Notes: a model not told the origin generated them from the sequence alone. A DNA stretch of 64,000 nucleotides from Megaleporinus macrocephalus (GCA_021613375.1 CM038720.1:13113962-13177961); one strand, 5' to 3'; positions 22,615 to 35,574 are shown, numbered from the stretch's first letter. Program-made: numbers and translations.

Positions 22615-22903
22615 AAAAGCATCCATCTATCCATCCATTATCTTTCGCTTTATCTTGCTAGTCAGGGTCATGGGGGTCATTGGGTGAAGGCGGGGTAGAC
22701 AGGTCGGCAGTCCATCGCATGGCCAACACACACTCATGGGTAATTTAGAGTGATCGATCAACCTAACATGCATGTGTTTGGACTGTGGGAGGAAACCAGA
22801 GTACCTGGAGAAAACCCACTCAAGCACAGGGAGAACATACACACTCCACACAGAATGGCCTGTGAGGTGACAGTGCTGACCACTACGCCACCGTGCCACC
22901 CCA
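22615..22903 (-). mobile_element. tRNA-derived SINE, DANA-like, minus strand
   Basis: Reading the minus strand from 22903: GTGGCACGGTGGCGTAGTGG (polymerase III A-box region), CACTGTCACCTCACAG, then GTGTGGAGTGTGTATGTTCT, GGTACTCTGGTTTCCTCCCA, and a terminal (GGAT/GATG)n tail at 22615-22640. The layout matches the DANA-type fish SINE. The stretch that should carry the B-box (GGTTCGATTCC) is deleted, so this copy should not be transcribed by Pol III. Confidence 0.8.
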
Positions 22904-23409
22904 TCCCAGTTCACAAGAAGAAAAAAGAAATGCACAATCCCTCAACCTCAGTATTAACAGCTGTTTACTTCCCTCCTTAGTTTAGAAGAAACATTGTGAG
23001 TTCAGCATCAAACTTCATCCCTTTACCCTCCCTGAGTGCATCACCAGCGGTGGAAACACCACCAATATCAAGTCTTATTTTGCTTTAAGCTTTGTTGTGT
23101 TTACTCTACCTTTCACTGGATCCCTGTGCTTAAATGATCTAACCGGGAGAAGAAGCTTCAACATGACTGACAAGAAGTTGGAATATGCTGTTGGGCCACT
23201 TCATCTTCTCATAGTGGACTGTTTCATAGAGGTCATGACACATTGTGTTATTATTTCACGTTTTGTTGATCATTGCAGTAAATCTTTTAATTTTTGGAAT
23301 CTTACAGATGAATCCGTGAAAATACATAAACCAAAGTTCTGCACAAAGCTGCCTGAAAATAAAAAAACAACACTATAATAAATAATAATAATAAAAAGAT
23401 ACACAAGAT
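22904..23409. other. Intergenic sequence, nothing recognised
   Basis: A 93-codon frame at 23097-23378 has no recognisable domain. No RNA gene or repeat seen. Confidence 0.3.
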
Positions 23410-23671
23410 CGAATACAGTGCAAAAGTTTTAAGATTTTTTTTCAAGATTGCCGCTGAAGGAACTGAATACATTCATACAATGTCTGGGGCATCCAGGAAA
23501 AAAACTTTCTTCTTCAAACTGGACTTTTTTAAAAAATAAGATATTCAGACTTTTTTTTACATCTGTTCTAATGATATATGGAGGTCTTACTGGTAAAAAT
23601 ACACTTGTTGAGGAGATAAAAAGCTTTTAAACAATAAGCTTAGGTGCCTAACACTTTTGCACAGTAGTGTC
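23410..23671 (-). mobile_element. MITE family M copy 2, minus strand
   Basis: Ends TACAGTGCAAAAGTTTTAAG and GGTGCCTAACACTTTTGCAC are inverted. The internal GAATACATTCATACAATGTC and CTGGGGCATCCAGGA are the reverse complement of the block in copy 1. About 260 bp, non-autonomous. Confidence 0.75.
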
Positions 23672-24798
23672 TGCTCACTGGCCACCTTAGCAGAAGCACC
23701 ATTCCAATTATGGGTATGACCCCCTTTGCTCTCAGAACAGCCTAAATTCGACATGGAACCAACACTAGGTTTGAAACAAACAGCAGTGGTTTATATATAT
23801 ACATGTTTTATCAGAGGCTTGACGGTGTACAGGCCCACCCACGACAATAAGAGCGCACACTCACCAAGAGCTAAACTAGAGATGACATTGGCAACCTGTT
23901 ACTTGTTAGTGTAAACATACTGGTAAGAGGGTGCAAATCCATTTCAGGCCTAAAAACCAAATAAAAGAACCTTGAATTGGACCTTGTAATGGACAGGATG
24001 CCACTAAAGGGCCTGAACTCAGTGCCTATGAGTCAGTGAAGTCTTATCTTGAAAGTGATTTCTTTTAAAATTAAACATGCTTGGATGGGAATATCAACAC
24101 AGGTATCAAGCAAAAGACTTTAGACCTAAAGGTCTTTTAACTTGTGAAATATATATCCAATCAAGAACTGCCCAGACTTGCTACTGTACAGCTCATTTGT
24201 CGAATGTATAAGCTGTTGCTGCCAGTACTGAAAAAGCTCCCTCTAGTACATCCTCTGTGGAATACCTCAGCATCTGAGGAAAGAGGAGATCTGTGCTGAT
24301 TTTAAAGTAAGCATCTGAGGGAAGTGGAGATCTGTGCTGATTTTAAAGTGGGTCAGTATTACAACACCAGCACAAGTCTGAAATGATAGCCTGAGCAAAG
24401 ATAGCGCTGCTTTTGAGTGCAGTGAATAAGCAAGTATGATCCTTTTCCATCTTCTGAGCTTGCCACCTTGAGGCTTGGTAAGATACGCAAAAGAAAAAAA
24501 GAAGTGATTCTGAAAGGCGCGACAGAGCCTCTTGAGAAGTCTTGCGGTGGCCTGCTGAAGTTGGAAAAAAGAGCTGTGATTTGAGCATTCAACATTTTGA
24601 AAGGGCTTTGCACCACATGATCATGCATGGAGACTTCCTGGAAACTTTTTTTCAGTTACTGAATCAAGGCTACATGCATGTCTGTGAGAAAGGAACTGTA
24701 CAATATATTCCTACAATGCAGCTTACCTGTTGTGTCAGAATTGAATGTTTATTTTGCCCAGGCTGTATGCAAACTGCATATACACCCCCACTTAACAC

Positions 24799-24800
<2 letters not shown>
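23672..24800. other. Intergenic sequence with repeat scraps
   Basis: GACCCCCTTTGCTCTCAGAA at 23719 resembles part of a fish Tc1 element's antisense sequence. A short direct duplication (CATCTGAGGAAAGAGGAGATCTGTGC / CATCTGAGGGAAGTGGAG...) lies at 24270-24352. No gene seen. Confidence 0.3.

Positions 24801-24891
<91 letters not shown>
24801..24891. repeat. (TA)n microsatellite
   Basis: About 45 TA units, immediately abutting a MITE M end at 24897. Confidence 0.97.
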
Positions 24892-24895
<4 letters not shown>

Positions 24896-24896
24896 C

Positions 24897-25521
24897 ATAC
24901 TACTGTGCAATTCTGAGGCACCCAACCACATTAGAACAGAGGTCAATCATAAATTATTAAGGCATAAATACAATAAAAAGTAACAAAAGTAAAAAATTAT
25001 AGCTTATTTTAAAAGAAGAAGTAGATCATATCTTGTGTGCCAGTTTGAAGAGCAATGTTTATTTCTGCCAGAAAGACTCAAAAAGCAAAGAGAAAATAAT
25101 GAAGAATGAAGGCAACTCACAACAGGACTGGGACCAAACTGAACTTTTAAAGACTGGTGGCAGACTGTGACTGGCCAGCGTGATGAATGAACGAGTGGCA
25201 CTAGAGTCTTCCAAGGCTTTCAATTCCAGATTTCTCCTGGACGCCCCAGACATTGTATGAATGTATTTAGCTCCTTTAGCAGCAATCTTGATTAGCTTAA
25301 TGAAGTACTGAGCAGTCAAAGCAGGTATGAGATGAGAACTGTAAATGATACTGGATTGTTTCCACAAGGAGCAGCTTGGAAAGGGTTAAATAAACACACT
25401 GACGTATGTCAAACCACTACTTACTGTATTAATACTATATGAATACTTACTAAATAAAGTGTTTTGCTGAGCAAATAAAAGCCTCCTGTCTGGCTTAAGA
25501 CTTTTTCACAGCACTGTATAT
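24897..25521 (+). mobile_element. MITE family M copy 3
   Basis: Left end TACTGTGCAATTCTGAGGCA, right end TAAGACTTTTTCACAGCACT. The shared core AGATTTCTCCTGGACGCCCC / GACATTGTATGAATGTATTT is at 25230-25267. It has about 170 bp of extra sequence before the core compared with copy 4. Confidence 0.7.
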
Positions 25522-25865
25522 AATAACATGTCCTACATTCTACATCATCCAGAAAGAAGTGCAAATCAAGTTGTTTTTGCTTCTCTTATATTATCTCTGG
25601 ACAAAGAAAATCTTTAATTTAAAATTTTATAGGACAGGCCAATAACTCTCTTTACTTATATGTAAGTCAATGAAAAAAGATTTTTTCCAAGCCACCTTGG
25701 ACCTTGTTTTTGTTGTTGTTGGTAGTCTAGTCATCCTAAGATTTTCAAACTATGGAAAAGCCAACTCACGTGTTCACTAATGTAGAAAAAACAAATTGGA
25801 CAAAATTGGGTATACATGTTTTTCTTTGGACAGTGACGATATGGACTGTATGTTTTAGAACTTTA
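25522..25865. other. Intergenic sequence with a weak MITE W fragment
   Basis: AAGTCAATGAAAAAAGATTTTTTCC at 25666 and TTTTTCTTTGGACAGTGACG at 25820 resemble parts of MITE family W in minus orientation. No gene seen. Confidence 0.3.
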
Positions 25866-26555
25866 AGTAAGTAGGTAAGAATGTATTTATAAAACATTAC
25901 AAAAAACACCTGAGTCGACCAAAGTGCTGTACACAAAATCAATCTCCAGGACACACTGGATTAGAACAATAAAACAAATAAAATAAACAAAAGGAAAAAA
26001 GGAGTAAAACGAGTTTAAAACACAAACAAATAAGATGGATAACAAACAAATAAAACACATGCAAAAGAGACCTAACAGCACCTCACATTACTACAGTCTC
26101 CTGCTATTCAAATGCAATGTATGTTTTTAGACCTGATTTAAACACAGAGACAGAAGTGGCTTGGCGAATATCGGGCAGAAGACTGTTCCAAAGTCTCGGA
26201 GCATAAACAGCAAATGCATGATCATCTTTAAGTTTCAGCCGAGCCTTGGGAACAGTCAGCAAGTGATCTTGTAGAACGTTGAGAGGTTGAGGGTGTAAGC
26301 AGGTCTGTAATATAAGAAGGGGTACGCCTATTTAGAGCCTTAAAAACAAATAACAGCACTTTAAACTGTATTCTGTACTATACAGTTAGCCACTGTAGAG
26401 AAGCGAGCATCAGAGTGATATGGTCTCTTTTCTTAGTGCTAGTCAGTAACCAGGCAGCAGAATTCTGGACTAGTTGCAGACGTTGCAATAGAGCCGGATT
26501 AATCCCTAACCAATGTTTACATAAGACATCAAAGTCTTATTTCAGGTGAAACTAA
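25866..26555. repeat. Interspersed retroelement-like repeat, about 0.7 kb
   Basis: Begins near AAAACATTACAAAAAACACC and CAAAGTGCTGTACA, passes an A-rich part (25960-26060), then AGACTGTTCCAAAGTCTCGG, TTAGAGCCTTAAAAACAAAT, TGATATGGTCTC and GCAGCAGAATTCTGGACTAG. This order matches a very widespread teleost repeat (CAAAGTGCTGTACA... TGTTCCAAAG...GGGAGC... GTCTGGCAGC-TGTTCTG). I do not know its class. No intact frame is seen. Confidence 0.5.
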
Positions 26556-26839
26556 AGGACCAAGATCAGGGTCATATGAGTCACTAGGCAAACTCTGGAG
26601 GAGTTCAGAGAGTTGAAATACTGTCATTTTGTTGAAAATGGCTTTCAGTTAAAAAGCATTGTTCTAAAGAAATACTGCTATTCGGCTGAACTACTGCTAT
26701 TCTGTTGGTAAATATTGTTTCAGCTCTTGTTCAAGGCCTTCGCCTCTGTCTAGCCGCTGTGTCTGCTGCCATTGATCCCTTGAGGAAAACAGCTAAATAA
26801 CAAAATGAATATGAAGAAAGCTCAATGTGAGACATTGTT

Positions 26840-27272
26840 TCACATTTTTTGTTATCAATAAGTGTAGTTTCACCAGTAAGAACTCCATATGTCATGTAAA
26901 TAAGCATAAATACCATACAATGTAGCATAAATATCTCATTTTCAAAGAAAAAGATCATATCTTGTTTAAAGAACAAAGTTGAATTCCAGATTTCTCCTGG
27001 ACGCCCCAGACATTGTATGAATGTATTCAGTTCCTACAGCAGTAATCTTGATTTAGCTTAATGTAGTACTGAGTAGACAAAGCAGGTATTAGATGAGAAC
27101 TGTAAATAATACTGGGTTGTTTCCACAAGGAGAAGCTTAGAAAGGGTTAAATAAATACACTGATATTTGTTAAACCACTACAACACTATATTAAAGCTTC
27201 CTGTTTGTAAAAGCAGCTTTTTAAATATAATAATGTCCCCAAGTGCCTAAAACATTTGCACAGTACTGTATG
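26840..27272 (+). mobile_element. MITE family M copy 4
   Basis: Contains TTCACCAGTAAGAACTCCAT, AATAAGCATAAATACC, AGATTTCTCCTGGACGCCCC and the right end GTGCCTAAAACATTTGCACA. The left inverted end is degraded. This copy reads without interruption where copy 1 carries its 834-bp insertion. Confidence 0.7.
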
Positions 27273-27991
27273 TGCAGGGCTCTATGTAAACTAAACCAAT
27301 GGGCCAGTGGTTATTTCATCCCTATCACAAGCCGCATTTGTGTCTAGAAAACCCCCAATGAACAAATAAAAAATGAACTTACAAAATATGTGGCTTATTT
27401 GAAGTTCTGTTTTTTGTGTAGATCAGTCAAAATTCCAGTTTAAACAATTACCATCACATCGAAGCCTTAGCTTTGCATTTTGATTTCAAAGCAGCACAAA
27501 TTAAAGCATGTCACAGAATGGAAATCATCACTGCTAGCATATGGACTGGAAGCATGAACACTGCTTATATAAAGCACTAACGTAACCAAGTAGATCAAAT
27601 ACAACAACAAACAGCTGTCCAACTCGGAATGTGTCGTTTTAAATCTAAAGTTGTACATGTCAGAATAGTACAGAGAAACAAGCAGACTGAACGTGTGTTG
27701 CATGTTAAGTTTGTTTTTGTTTTATAATAAGTTTTGAGTTTGAGTTTCAATGTTTCAGTTTTTTTCCTAAAGTCATAGCATAGCAGATGCCTCATAGTTC
27801 CGTTACCACCAGTGTTTGGATGTAACGGAATACATATTCACATTGCAGAGATTAATTATCTGTATTTAGCCCAAGTAACATTTGGTAAAGGCAGTATTTC
27901 AAATCCAGGTACCTTTACTCTAAGCTGGTGTTCATGAGGCTACATGAGACCTGCATAAGCTTGTCATGAAATGAACCTACACAAATCTAGG
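27273..27991. other. Intergenic sequence, nothing recognised
   Basis: AT-rich, no gene or repeat family recognised. Confidence 0.3.
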
Positions 27992-28640
27992 CGTTACTGA
28001 GATCTATTAAAGCCTGAGTAGACTAATAAATCAATGTGATCAGTTATTAATCTCAGTGTTACTGAGCTCTTTTAAAGCCTGAGTAGACTAATAAATCAAT
28101 GTGATCAGTTATTAATCTCAGTGTTACTGAGCTCTATTAAAGCCTGAGTAGACTAATAAATCAATGTGATCAGTTATTAATCTCAGTGTAACTGAACTCG
28201 GCTAAAGCCTAAGTAGACTGATAGATCAGTGTGATAAGTTGTTAATCTCAGTGTTACTGATCACTGCTAAAGTCTGAGTAGACTGATAAATCAATGTGAT
28301 CAGTTATTAATCTCAGTGTTATTGAGCTTTGCTAACATCTAAGGTAGACTGATAAATCAATGTGACCATTTATTAATCCCAGTGTTTCTGAGCTCTGCTA
28401 AAGTCTGAGTGGACTGATAAATCAATGTGATCAGTTATTAATCTCAGTGTTTCTGAGCTCTGTTAAAGCCTGAGTAGACTGATAAATCAATGTGATCAGT
28501 TATTAATCTCAGTGTTTCTGAGCTCTGTTAAAGCCTGAGTAGACTGATAAATCAATGTGATCAGTTATTAATTTCAGTGTTATTGAGCTCTGCTAAAGCC
28601 TGAGTAGACTGATAAATCAGTGTGATGATCAAATACAAAT
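27992..28640 (+). repeat. 65-bp minisatellite, about ten copies
   Basis: Unit contains AAAGCCTGAGTAGACTGATA, AATCAATGTGATCAGTTATT and AATCTCAGTGTTACTGAGCT. Copies start at 27992, 28058, 28123 and then about every 65 bases with few indels. Downstream copies differ by small substitutions (TTTCTGAGC, TATTGAGC). Confidence 0.92.
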
Positions 28641-28799
28641 CTCTCCAATAATTGTATTATTGGCATATGGGAAATGATTGGCCTAGGTCATGAGAGGGCA
28701 GTGTGATTATGGGAGCAGAAGTGGACTGAATGCACCCCTCTAGATTGTTGTACAAATGTATTTAAGCCTAAGTAAATATCCAGTTTGTTCCAGCAGAAT

Positions 28800-29390
28800 T
28801 TAAGCCCTGTTGACTCCACACCATCACCCTGAATTTAAGAATGATGCTCTGATGTTTGCCTACAAAGCCAAGAATGGACCAGCTCCTCCTGACCTTATGG
28901 CAATGGTCAAAAGTCGATATGCACCTTGAGCCCTTCGCACTTCAAGTACGGCTTGGCTTGACTGGCTGTCCGAACAGCGAACTCTCTCACGGTCTTCAAA
29001 CGCAGACAGAAGACCACCGTCTCTTTGTGAAGCACTTATAAGCACTAATCTACTGGAGTATTGGTATGAATCATAATTGCACTTAAGTACAGCTGCATAA
29101 CTCTTTATCTTCTAGTGACACCAATTAAGTATTGCACTTGTACTGTATGTACTTGTGTATTTATTCTCTTCTCTGTATGTATTTCAGTCTTGCTAGGTAT
29201 TGCACTTATACCGTGTCTACATTTATATTTTGTTGTCTTCTTTCCAGGTATCAGCACTGGCACTTGTTTGTGGCAGTGTTTGAGTATAAGAGTAGTTTGT
29301 ACTGGCTAGAGATACATACTCTGACTGAACACAAAGCACTTATGGATAAGATAAGAGTGTCTGCTAAATGCCCTAAATGAATATGTAAGA
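28800..29390 (+). mobile_element. LINE 3' end (broken reverse-transcriptase C-terminus plus tail)
   Basis: A frame around 28840-28925 reads NDALMFAYKAKNGPAPPDLM, then a stop at 28927-28929 and a continuing SEQRTLSRS-like part; this resembles the C-terminal region of fish LINE ORF2 (AYKA-NG-APPYL). The far end GGATAAGATAAGAGTGTCTG CTAAATGCCCTAAATGAATA is the characteristic fish LINE tail (AAGCGTCTGCTAAATG). The remainder is 5'-truncated. Confidence 0.6.
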
Positions 29391-29479
29391 ATCATAGACA
29401 ATTACAAGACTGGTAGAAAAAACATATTTTGTACATATAGTATATAAGTAGCTAAAACTGCTTGATTAAGGCCACATCT

Positions 29480-30620
29480 GTTTTATGTAGGTTTTTATAT
29501 ATAATGTAAATGCTTTTCTGGCAGTCTGCATCCTATTTCCTCCTGAAACCTGATGCAAAAGACCACCTGGCCCTCAGTATGATCATGCAGCACCTCAGTG
29601 CACCGGAACACCAGGAGTAGCTCCTTAAAATGCAAAGCAGCTCGGCCTGTTTGCTTAGCCCATATTTTGAGCATAATCAAGTGTATCGGCAATTAAACAC
29701 ATGCATTATTATGACCTTGACTTGCCAGGAAATAAGACATGAGCAATGTGGCTCTGAAGGTTTATTCCCTCTCAGTAGACGGTGACCAACCACTGATTAG
29801 CAGCACCGGCTTTGCCATTAGCCAGCCTGTCACAGATTTTAAGGCATTTAATCTGGTTCAAGGTTTTATTCATATCCCTTCCGCCGACGATACACTGAAA
29901 CTAATTGGCTCTGATCAAGGTGGATGATGAAACAAGCTTTCCAGTCCAGCGGAGAGTGTGTTATTCAGAGGTGGAGAAGTTTCTGTGTCACAGTCGCGTG
30001 TATTTTTTTAGATAAAACAGTCTTTCTAGTCTCTGGCCCCGGTTTTCTCAATTAAATTCACCAACACTGTCGCCCTCTAAACAATTCATAAACACATGAA
30101 AATGGAAGCTGCGCACAAAATCAAGCGCAGAGTGTTTGCATTTATCATTAGACTTAATACCATAAAAGCAAATATTTGCATTAGAACTATGAAAATATCA
30201 CCCAGGAGGAGATTATGCAATCCAAGTTGGCAGTGGAATGCTAATGATCATATAATTTCATCACACGGATTTATGCTTGTGATGAAACTGTATTACATAT
30301 CATACACAAAGCCTAGGAAGTCTAAGTTCGATTGTAATTTCTGGAAATCACCATACAGTGTAAAATAAACTAATGAGTCTTGGTTGCTAAATCAATTTGC
30401 TATGTTTAAAAAGCACATTGTGCTGTGAATGGATTTCAAGCCCCCTTCATTTCAGATAGACGCGTTCTTTTGTTGGTTTAAAGCCATAAAAAGAGACCAA
30501 TTCATTGGTAAAAGAATATAACAATCATTTCTCCATTGGAAAGCCAACAATGGACCCTGAAACTGCGGCTATAGACCACTGCTGTGTTCATAAATAGAGA
30601 TGATGTGTGACTCTGTGGCC
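29480..30620. other. Unique block, candidate conserved non-coding sequence
   Basis: High-complexity sequence without recognised repeats. It includes GCAAATATTTGCATTAGAAC (30170-30189), ATGCTAATGATCATATAATT (30239-30258) and several TAAT/ATTA homeodomain-type cores. Short frames are not supported as genes. Unique islands like this within a repeat desert next to a neural gene are often enhancers; that is inference. Confidence 0.35.
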
Positions 30621-31699
30621 AGAGCTTAACGGCTGACTGCTGTCAGTTGTAGGAATACTGGAATATAGAACATCTGGATACCTTCTCCAGTTTGCCTGCA
30701 GAAGACATACACTAATAAGTTACCTTTGGCAATGGGGTGAGGTTTTCTGACCTGTACTTACTGTTGGGTCAAGGGTCCAAATTTACAGGGGCTGGACATG
30801 AAAACTCAAGGCATACAAATATCTCTGTCTCATACAAATTTATACTTTGTGGTCACAATCAGGACCAATGATACCAAAGTGATCACAGTGTTCGGTGGGC
30901 AGATGGCAGAAATCACCCTGGACAAGCCGCCAAAAGGCAGACACACAGACATCCACACACACCCACACACACCTAGGAGCAATTTAGCATCTACAATTTG
31001 CCTGATGGCATATCTGGCCATGGACCCTAGATTATAATACTCTAGATAATAATAAAAAATAACAGATAGGTTGGCATTTTTCAAGTATAATCAGTTTATT
31101 TTTTTATATAATTTGTGTATTATACTCCAGAACTCATATTCTGAGCATAGCTATGTTAGCATATAAGATGTTAGATACCTAAACATCTCAAGAAGCCACT
31201 CTTCAGTTAAGTGGTCAGTTAAGTCTGTTCCAAGCCCAGCTGAAAACCCATCACAGCTGATTGGGTAGTCTTGTCACTGTTTCCATGCTTATTCACATAA
31301 CATACAGCATAGCTTGTAACATTAAAAAAATGTGAGATGTACGAGTTTATGGGAGAAATAAACAGATTGTTTGCAAAAATATTGCAATCACTTATGACGG
31401 TTGTAGGTAAATTAAATCAAATCAAACATGGAACCAAGAATATACTTAAAGGAAAGTTAATAAGTATAGAAATAATAGTAATAATAAAGGTAAATAAGAA
31501 AATGCACTTTGAATGTCTTTGAAGGTCTAAATAAAAAAATTAAAAAATAAATATATTAAAAAAATATGGGAGTATTTCATTTGATTTAACACAAATACTC
31601 CATAATAAATCTTATAGTATAGTATAGTACAGAGTCATGATGTCGTACCCCTTTAACAATGCATCAGGGACAATCCAGAGTTGAATCATTTTGATCAGG
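30621..31699. other. Intergenic sequence with short (CA)-rich tract
   Basis: CACACACACCCACACACACC-like tract near 30953-30973 and A-rich sequence at 31520-31570. No gene recognised. Confidence 0.3.
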
Positions 31700-32330
31700 C
31701 TTAATGCACATATATTGTTTGTGCCGATTCTTCTCATATGGTGGCTTCACATCCCTGCGGCACCTGCACTTTCATATTTCCGAGAAGCTTTTTGAGGTTT
31801 TCATATATTCCACTCTGCCGCGAGACACATAACTTATTTAGGGCAGGTCAGGGCCAGCTGAGTGCAGAGTTATGTCACACAGCTAGCATGGGAACCGGCG
31901 CAGAACCAGAGCAGGACATCTGAGTCCCTTTAGAACAGCCAAGGAAGGTACATACCCTCACTAGCCCGGCGTACGGCTACAGCCAGCGGCCACGGAAAAA
32001 GGCCTGTCTGAGCGGAATAGCTTATAAATGTGTCATAATACCGGTCATGGTGATCAGGTGGAAAGCTCAGGCTCCGGCAGCTTCATTTCACCCATACTGA
32101 TCATTTAAATGCAGCTCGTGCGGTCACTGCTTGACCTCCCCCATGAGTACATGACATGTCCTTGTTCGGCATGAGACTGTAAAATACCCTCCATCCATGA
32201 GCTCATGCCCTAACCAAGCAAGCGTACCTGTGTCAAGGACGTCAAAGACAATAAAATAAAAGATTTGGTGTATGCAGGCTGGCAGTGTGGTTGTTATAAT
32301 GTTATTCTGTAGGGAGATTGTCATTTATGT
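31700..32330. other. Unique, relatively GC-rich block, candidate conserved non-coding sequence
   Basis: Contains more CpGs than its surroundings (for example GCCCGGCGTACGGCTACAGC at 31963-31982) and no recognised repeat. Neither strand has a convincing coding exon. Confidence 0.3.
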
Positions 32331-33883
32331 TGCGTACTTGAATTGTTTCTGGTTTATAACACAAAGCCTCAAGCCTACAGTTGAAAATTTGCTCCTTGGC
32401 TAACACTGGCATGTGTAGCCTTGGGGTGATTAATGCCCAGTGACTGTGATTTAAACACTGACTATCAGACACTTATTTCTTTGACAGTTTTCAGTAACTA
32501 AAGTGACTCTCCAGGCTAAAACTAGCATTTAATATGATACTGTTGTGTTATACAGTATTCTGTAGTGCAGTATTTCATCCCTCAGTCTCTTCACTTTGAT
32601 AGAATTTACAATTTTATATCACTTTCATATTTTCGTTTAACAATGTTCCACCACAATACTACACAGCAACTGTTGGAAATGTGGTCACTGGCCTACAGGT
32701 TAATAAACACATAATGCCAAATTCAGTAGTTCTTATAAAAGATGCTAGGCTAGGGGTGAATTTAACATTTCAGCAAGTCAAGTTTAACACGTTGTGTTCA
32801 TATAAGGGAAGTCAGACAATTAGAGGTTGTAATCCTGGGCCAGTTCTGCCTGGAGCTAGACCCCCCTTTATAATAACTGTGGTATCATTGGACTGAGGAA
32901 CAGGGAGGACATGAGGGTGGTGGAGACGATTATGAGAACTGTGTCACAGGAAACGAAAGTTAAGGATGTGAATATATAGGGCACGAAATTGAAAGCAAGA
33001 GGGGTTTCAGGCTCCCCTCCCCAAACTAAGCATTGACATCAGTTTGTTTGACGTCACTAATGCTGCATTCCATGTTGGTGGTAGGTGGTCAAAATGGATA
33101 TTCCATTCTTAACTGAACAGTAAAGGAAAGTTCTGCCATGGCCAGTGGGTTTGGGGAAATCACAAGTTAAATTTTTAACCTAACAATAGCAGTGGAGTAT
33201 AACTGATGGAAGCCTTGAACACCAGATGTCTTCCTGTTGAAGTTCAGTATTATACAACAGAAAAGAACATAGAGCATCCTCCTGATTTTCTATTTTGAAT
33301 AAACAATCAGCACTGCTGTTACTGTTTTCAGACGTCTCTTGTGAAAATGTGGGGGAAAGAAATGACTAGTCTGAGCCTAAAAGCTCATATACAACATTTG
33401 GAGACCTTTGAATTTTTACTCAGTGTATGGCTGGCTTCAAATGCTCGAACTAAAGTTGCACAAAACCTAAATTAAAAGTTGCCCTTTAGTTGTATAATGT
33501 AAAGTCTCCAGGAACTCACTTGAAACACGGTCGCAACAGTTGCAGACGTCTCAGCTTTGTGCAAGCAGTTTCATGAAAGTCAATCAAAATGCTAACAATT
33601 GCATCATCTGATCACATTGGCCAATATATTTTAAAACAATTGATTTCCCTGGATCAGTGCACAAATAAATATAATAGAAAATGGTTTAAAATGCAGTAAG
33701 TTATAAGTGTAATGACAGGTACTTTTCACAGGTTTAACATATATACAAATAACTTTTGTTATTTTTGACTGACTAGTGGAGTAAATTAATGCATTGCTTG
33801 AATTGCTCTCTGAAACCTTCAAGTTGCAGGCCACTCCTAACATGAAAGCTTTACAGTGTAAAGCCAGACTAAGGGCACACTGC
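32331..33883. other. Intergenic sequence, nothing recognised
   Basis: No gene, RNA or repeat family recognised; AT-rich throughout. Confidence 0.3.
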
Positions 33884-34190
33884 TATTCAGTCACTGGCCA
33901 ATTTAATAGAAACCCCTACTTAGGACCTTGCTAGTGTGCAGTTAAAGCCCCTCTATTGCTATGGTGCGTTAGCCATCCTCTAGGCCTGCATCAATGGCTA
34001 GTTTCTGATCATAGAGTTGCTCTTGGCTGGATATTGCGGGGTGGTGGACCACTGATATGTGTAAAACCCCCAACAACAACAACAACAACATCATTGTGTT
34101 GGATGCCAGCACCACACACTACCATGTCAGTGTCACTGCTAAGAATGATCTACAACACCAAATAAAAAAATATCTGGTCAGCAATGTACA
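33884..34190 (+). mobile_element. Foldback MITE copy 2, heavily degraded
   Basis: CACTGGCCAATTTAATAGAA, CCTGCATCAATGGCTAG, GCTCTTGGCTGGATATTGCG and CATGTCAGTGTCACTGCTAA follow the order of the 52.9- and 59.7-kb copies. A short (CAA)n lies at 34070-34090. Confidence 0.55.
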
Positions 34191-34399
34191 TTCACTCTTA
34201 TGAGCTAACTGAAACCGGCCAACAACTGAATTAGCTAATAATTGCATTCAGTCTTTCAGTTTGAATTTTCATTCAGTATTTCAAATTTAGTTATGGAATA
34301 GATGAAGGTTGGGGACAGGACCATCCACAAAGCCCCTCTTCCTTCTTTGCACTTATACTACCACCATATGTTGAACTTTGAGAATAAATTTATTGCACA

Positions 34400-34990
34400 T
34401 GGTATTCATACCATGCCAGGACTATGAAAAATCTAATCATTAAGACGCATGCACGTTCTGACAGTGAATCAGGGAAGCTAATCATCATTGATCAAGTGTT
34501 TTCATTATTCATACTAATTTTTTTATACAGCTGCTGAATGTCAGTGAAGAATTGTCGATTGCTGGAGGTCTTGTCTCATAGTTTGTCTGCCATTAAGGAG
34601 ACAACCTGAAACAAATGGAAACAAAAACGCTTCCCAACGTGGAGGTCAGCGCAGTGCTGATTTAGTCAAGTCATATGGTGCTGCGTGATTATCAGCACGC
34701 TAAGCAAAATGAATTCCCATTATGTCAAATGTGATTATAAAGGAAAGTGCAGAATGAATTTGTGCTCCTGTTCAAATGTACAGCCAGTGATAACTTAGAA
34801 ATACTAATCTAGCATGAGAATGACTCCATATGTCACCTCGAAGACCATCCAGGGTCCATTATATAGTAATTGGATAACTTGTCATTCTGTTGAAGCTTCT
34901 TGTTGGAAATGAATATGAAGTCTTCCTATGCCCCACCACAGAGACCATCCATGTGCCGTTATATAGCCTGTCAGTGCGCTGTAGGTTATA
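34400..34990. other. Unique block, candidate conserved non-coding sequence
   Basis: High-complexity sequence such as TAAGACGCATGCACGTTCTG (34441-34460) and GCTGATTTAGTCAAGTCATA with no recognised repeat and no supported exon. Confidence 0.3.
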
Positions 34991-35061
34991 TACTGTGCAC
35001 TTGGTTATTGTTCATTTAAAAAAATAAAAAATAATACTTACAGTTCAGTTTGTGTTATGTT

Positions 35062-35290
<229 letters not shown>

Positions 35291-35574
35291 AAATCAACAT
35301 GATTGCCATTAGTCTCTAATATAGGAGAACGGTGGGGGTCTAGGTGCCACTATTCAGGTGCTCTTCTAGAGGGGTCAGTAAAAAGACACAGGGGAATAAA
35401 AATCCTGCATATTTATTCAAAGTATATATTCCAACTACATAATATACACACTACTTAGTCATTCATTACAACGACTACAATAAATAAAAGTAATACGTCT
35501 TATTCTTTTAGGTAGTAGTAAAAGTAGTTGTAGTTGTTAAATACATTGAGTGTTCAATAAATATGGTGTAGTGG

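Noticed and set aside
24542..24983. Frames of 65-124 codons rich in Tyr-Ile repeats
   Set aside because: Translations of the (TA)n tract; the same holds for frames at 9.4, 35.1, 38.5, 39.6, 52.7, 60.2, 61.3 and 63.6 kb.
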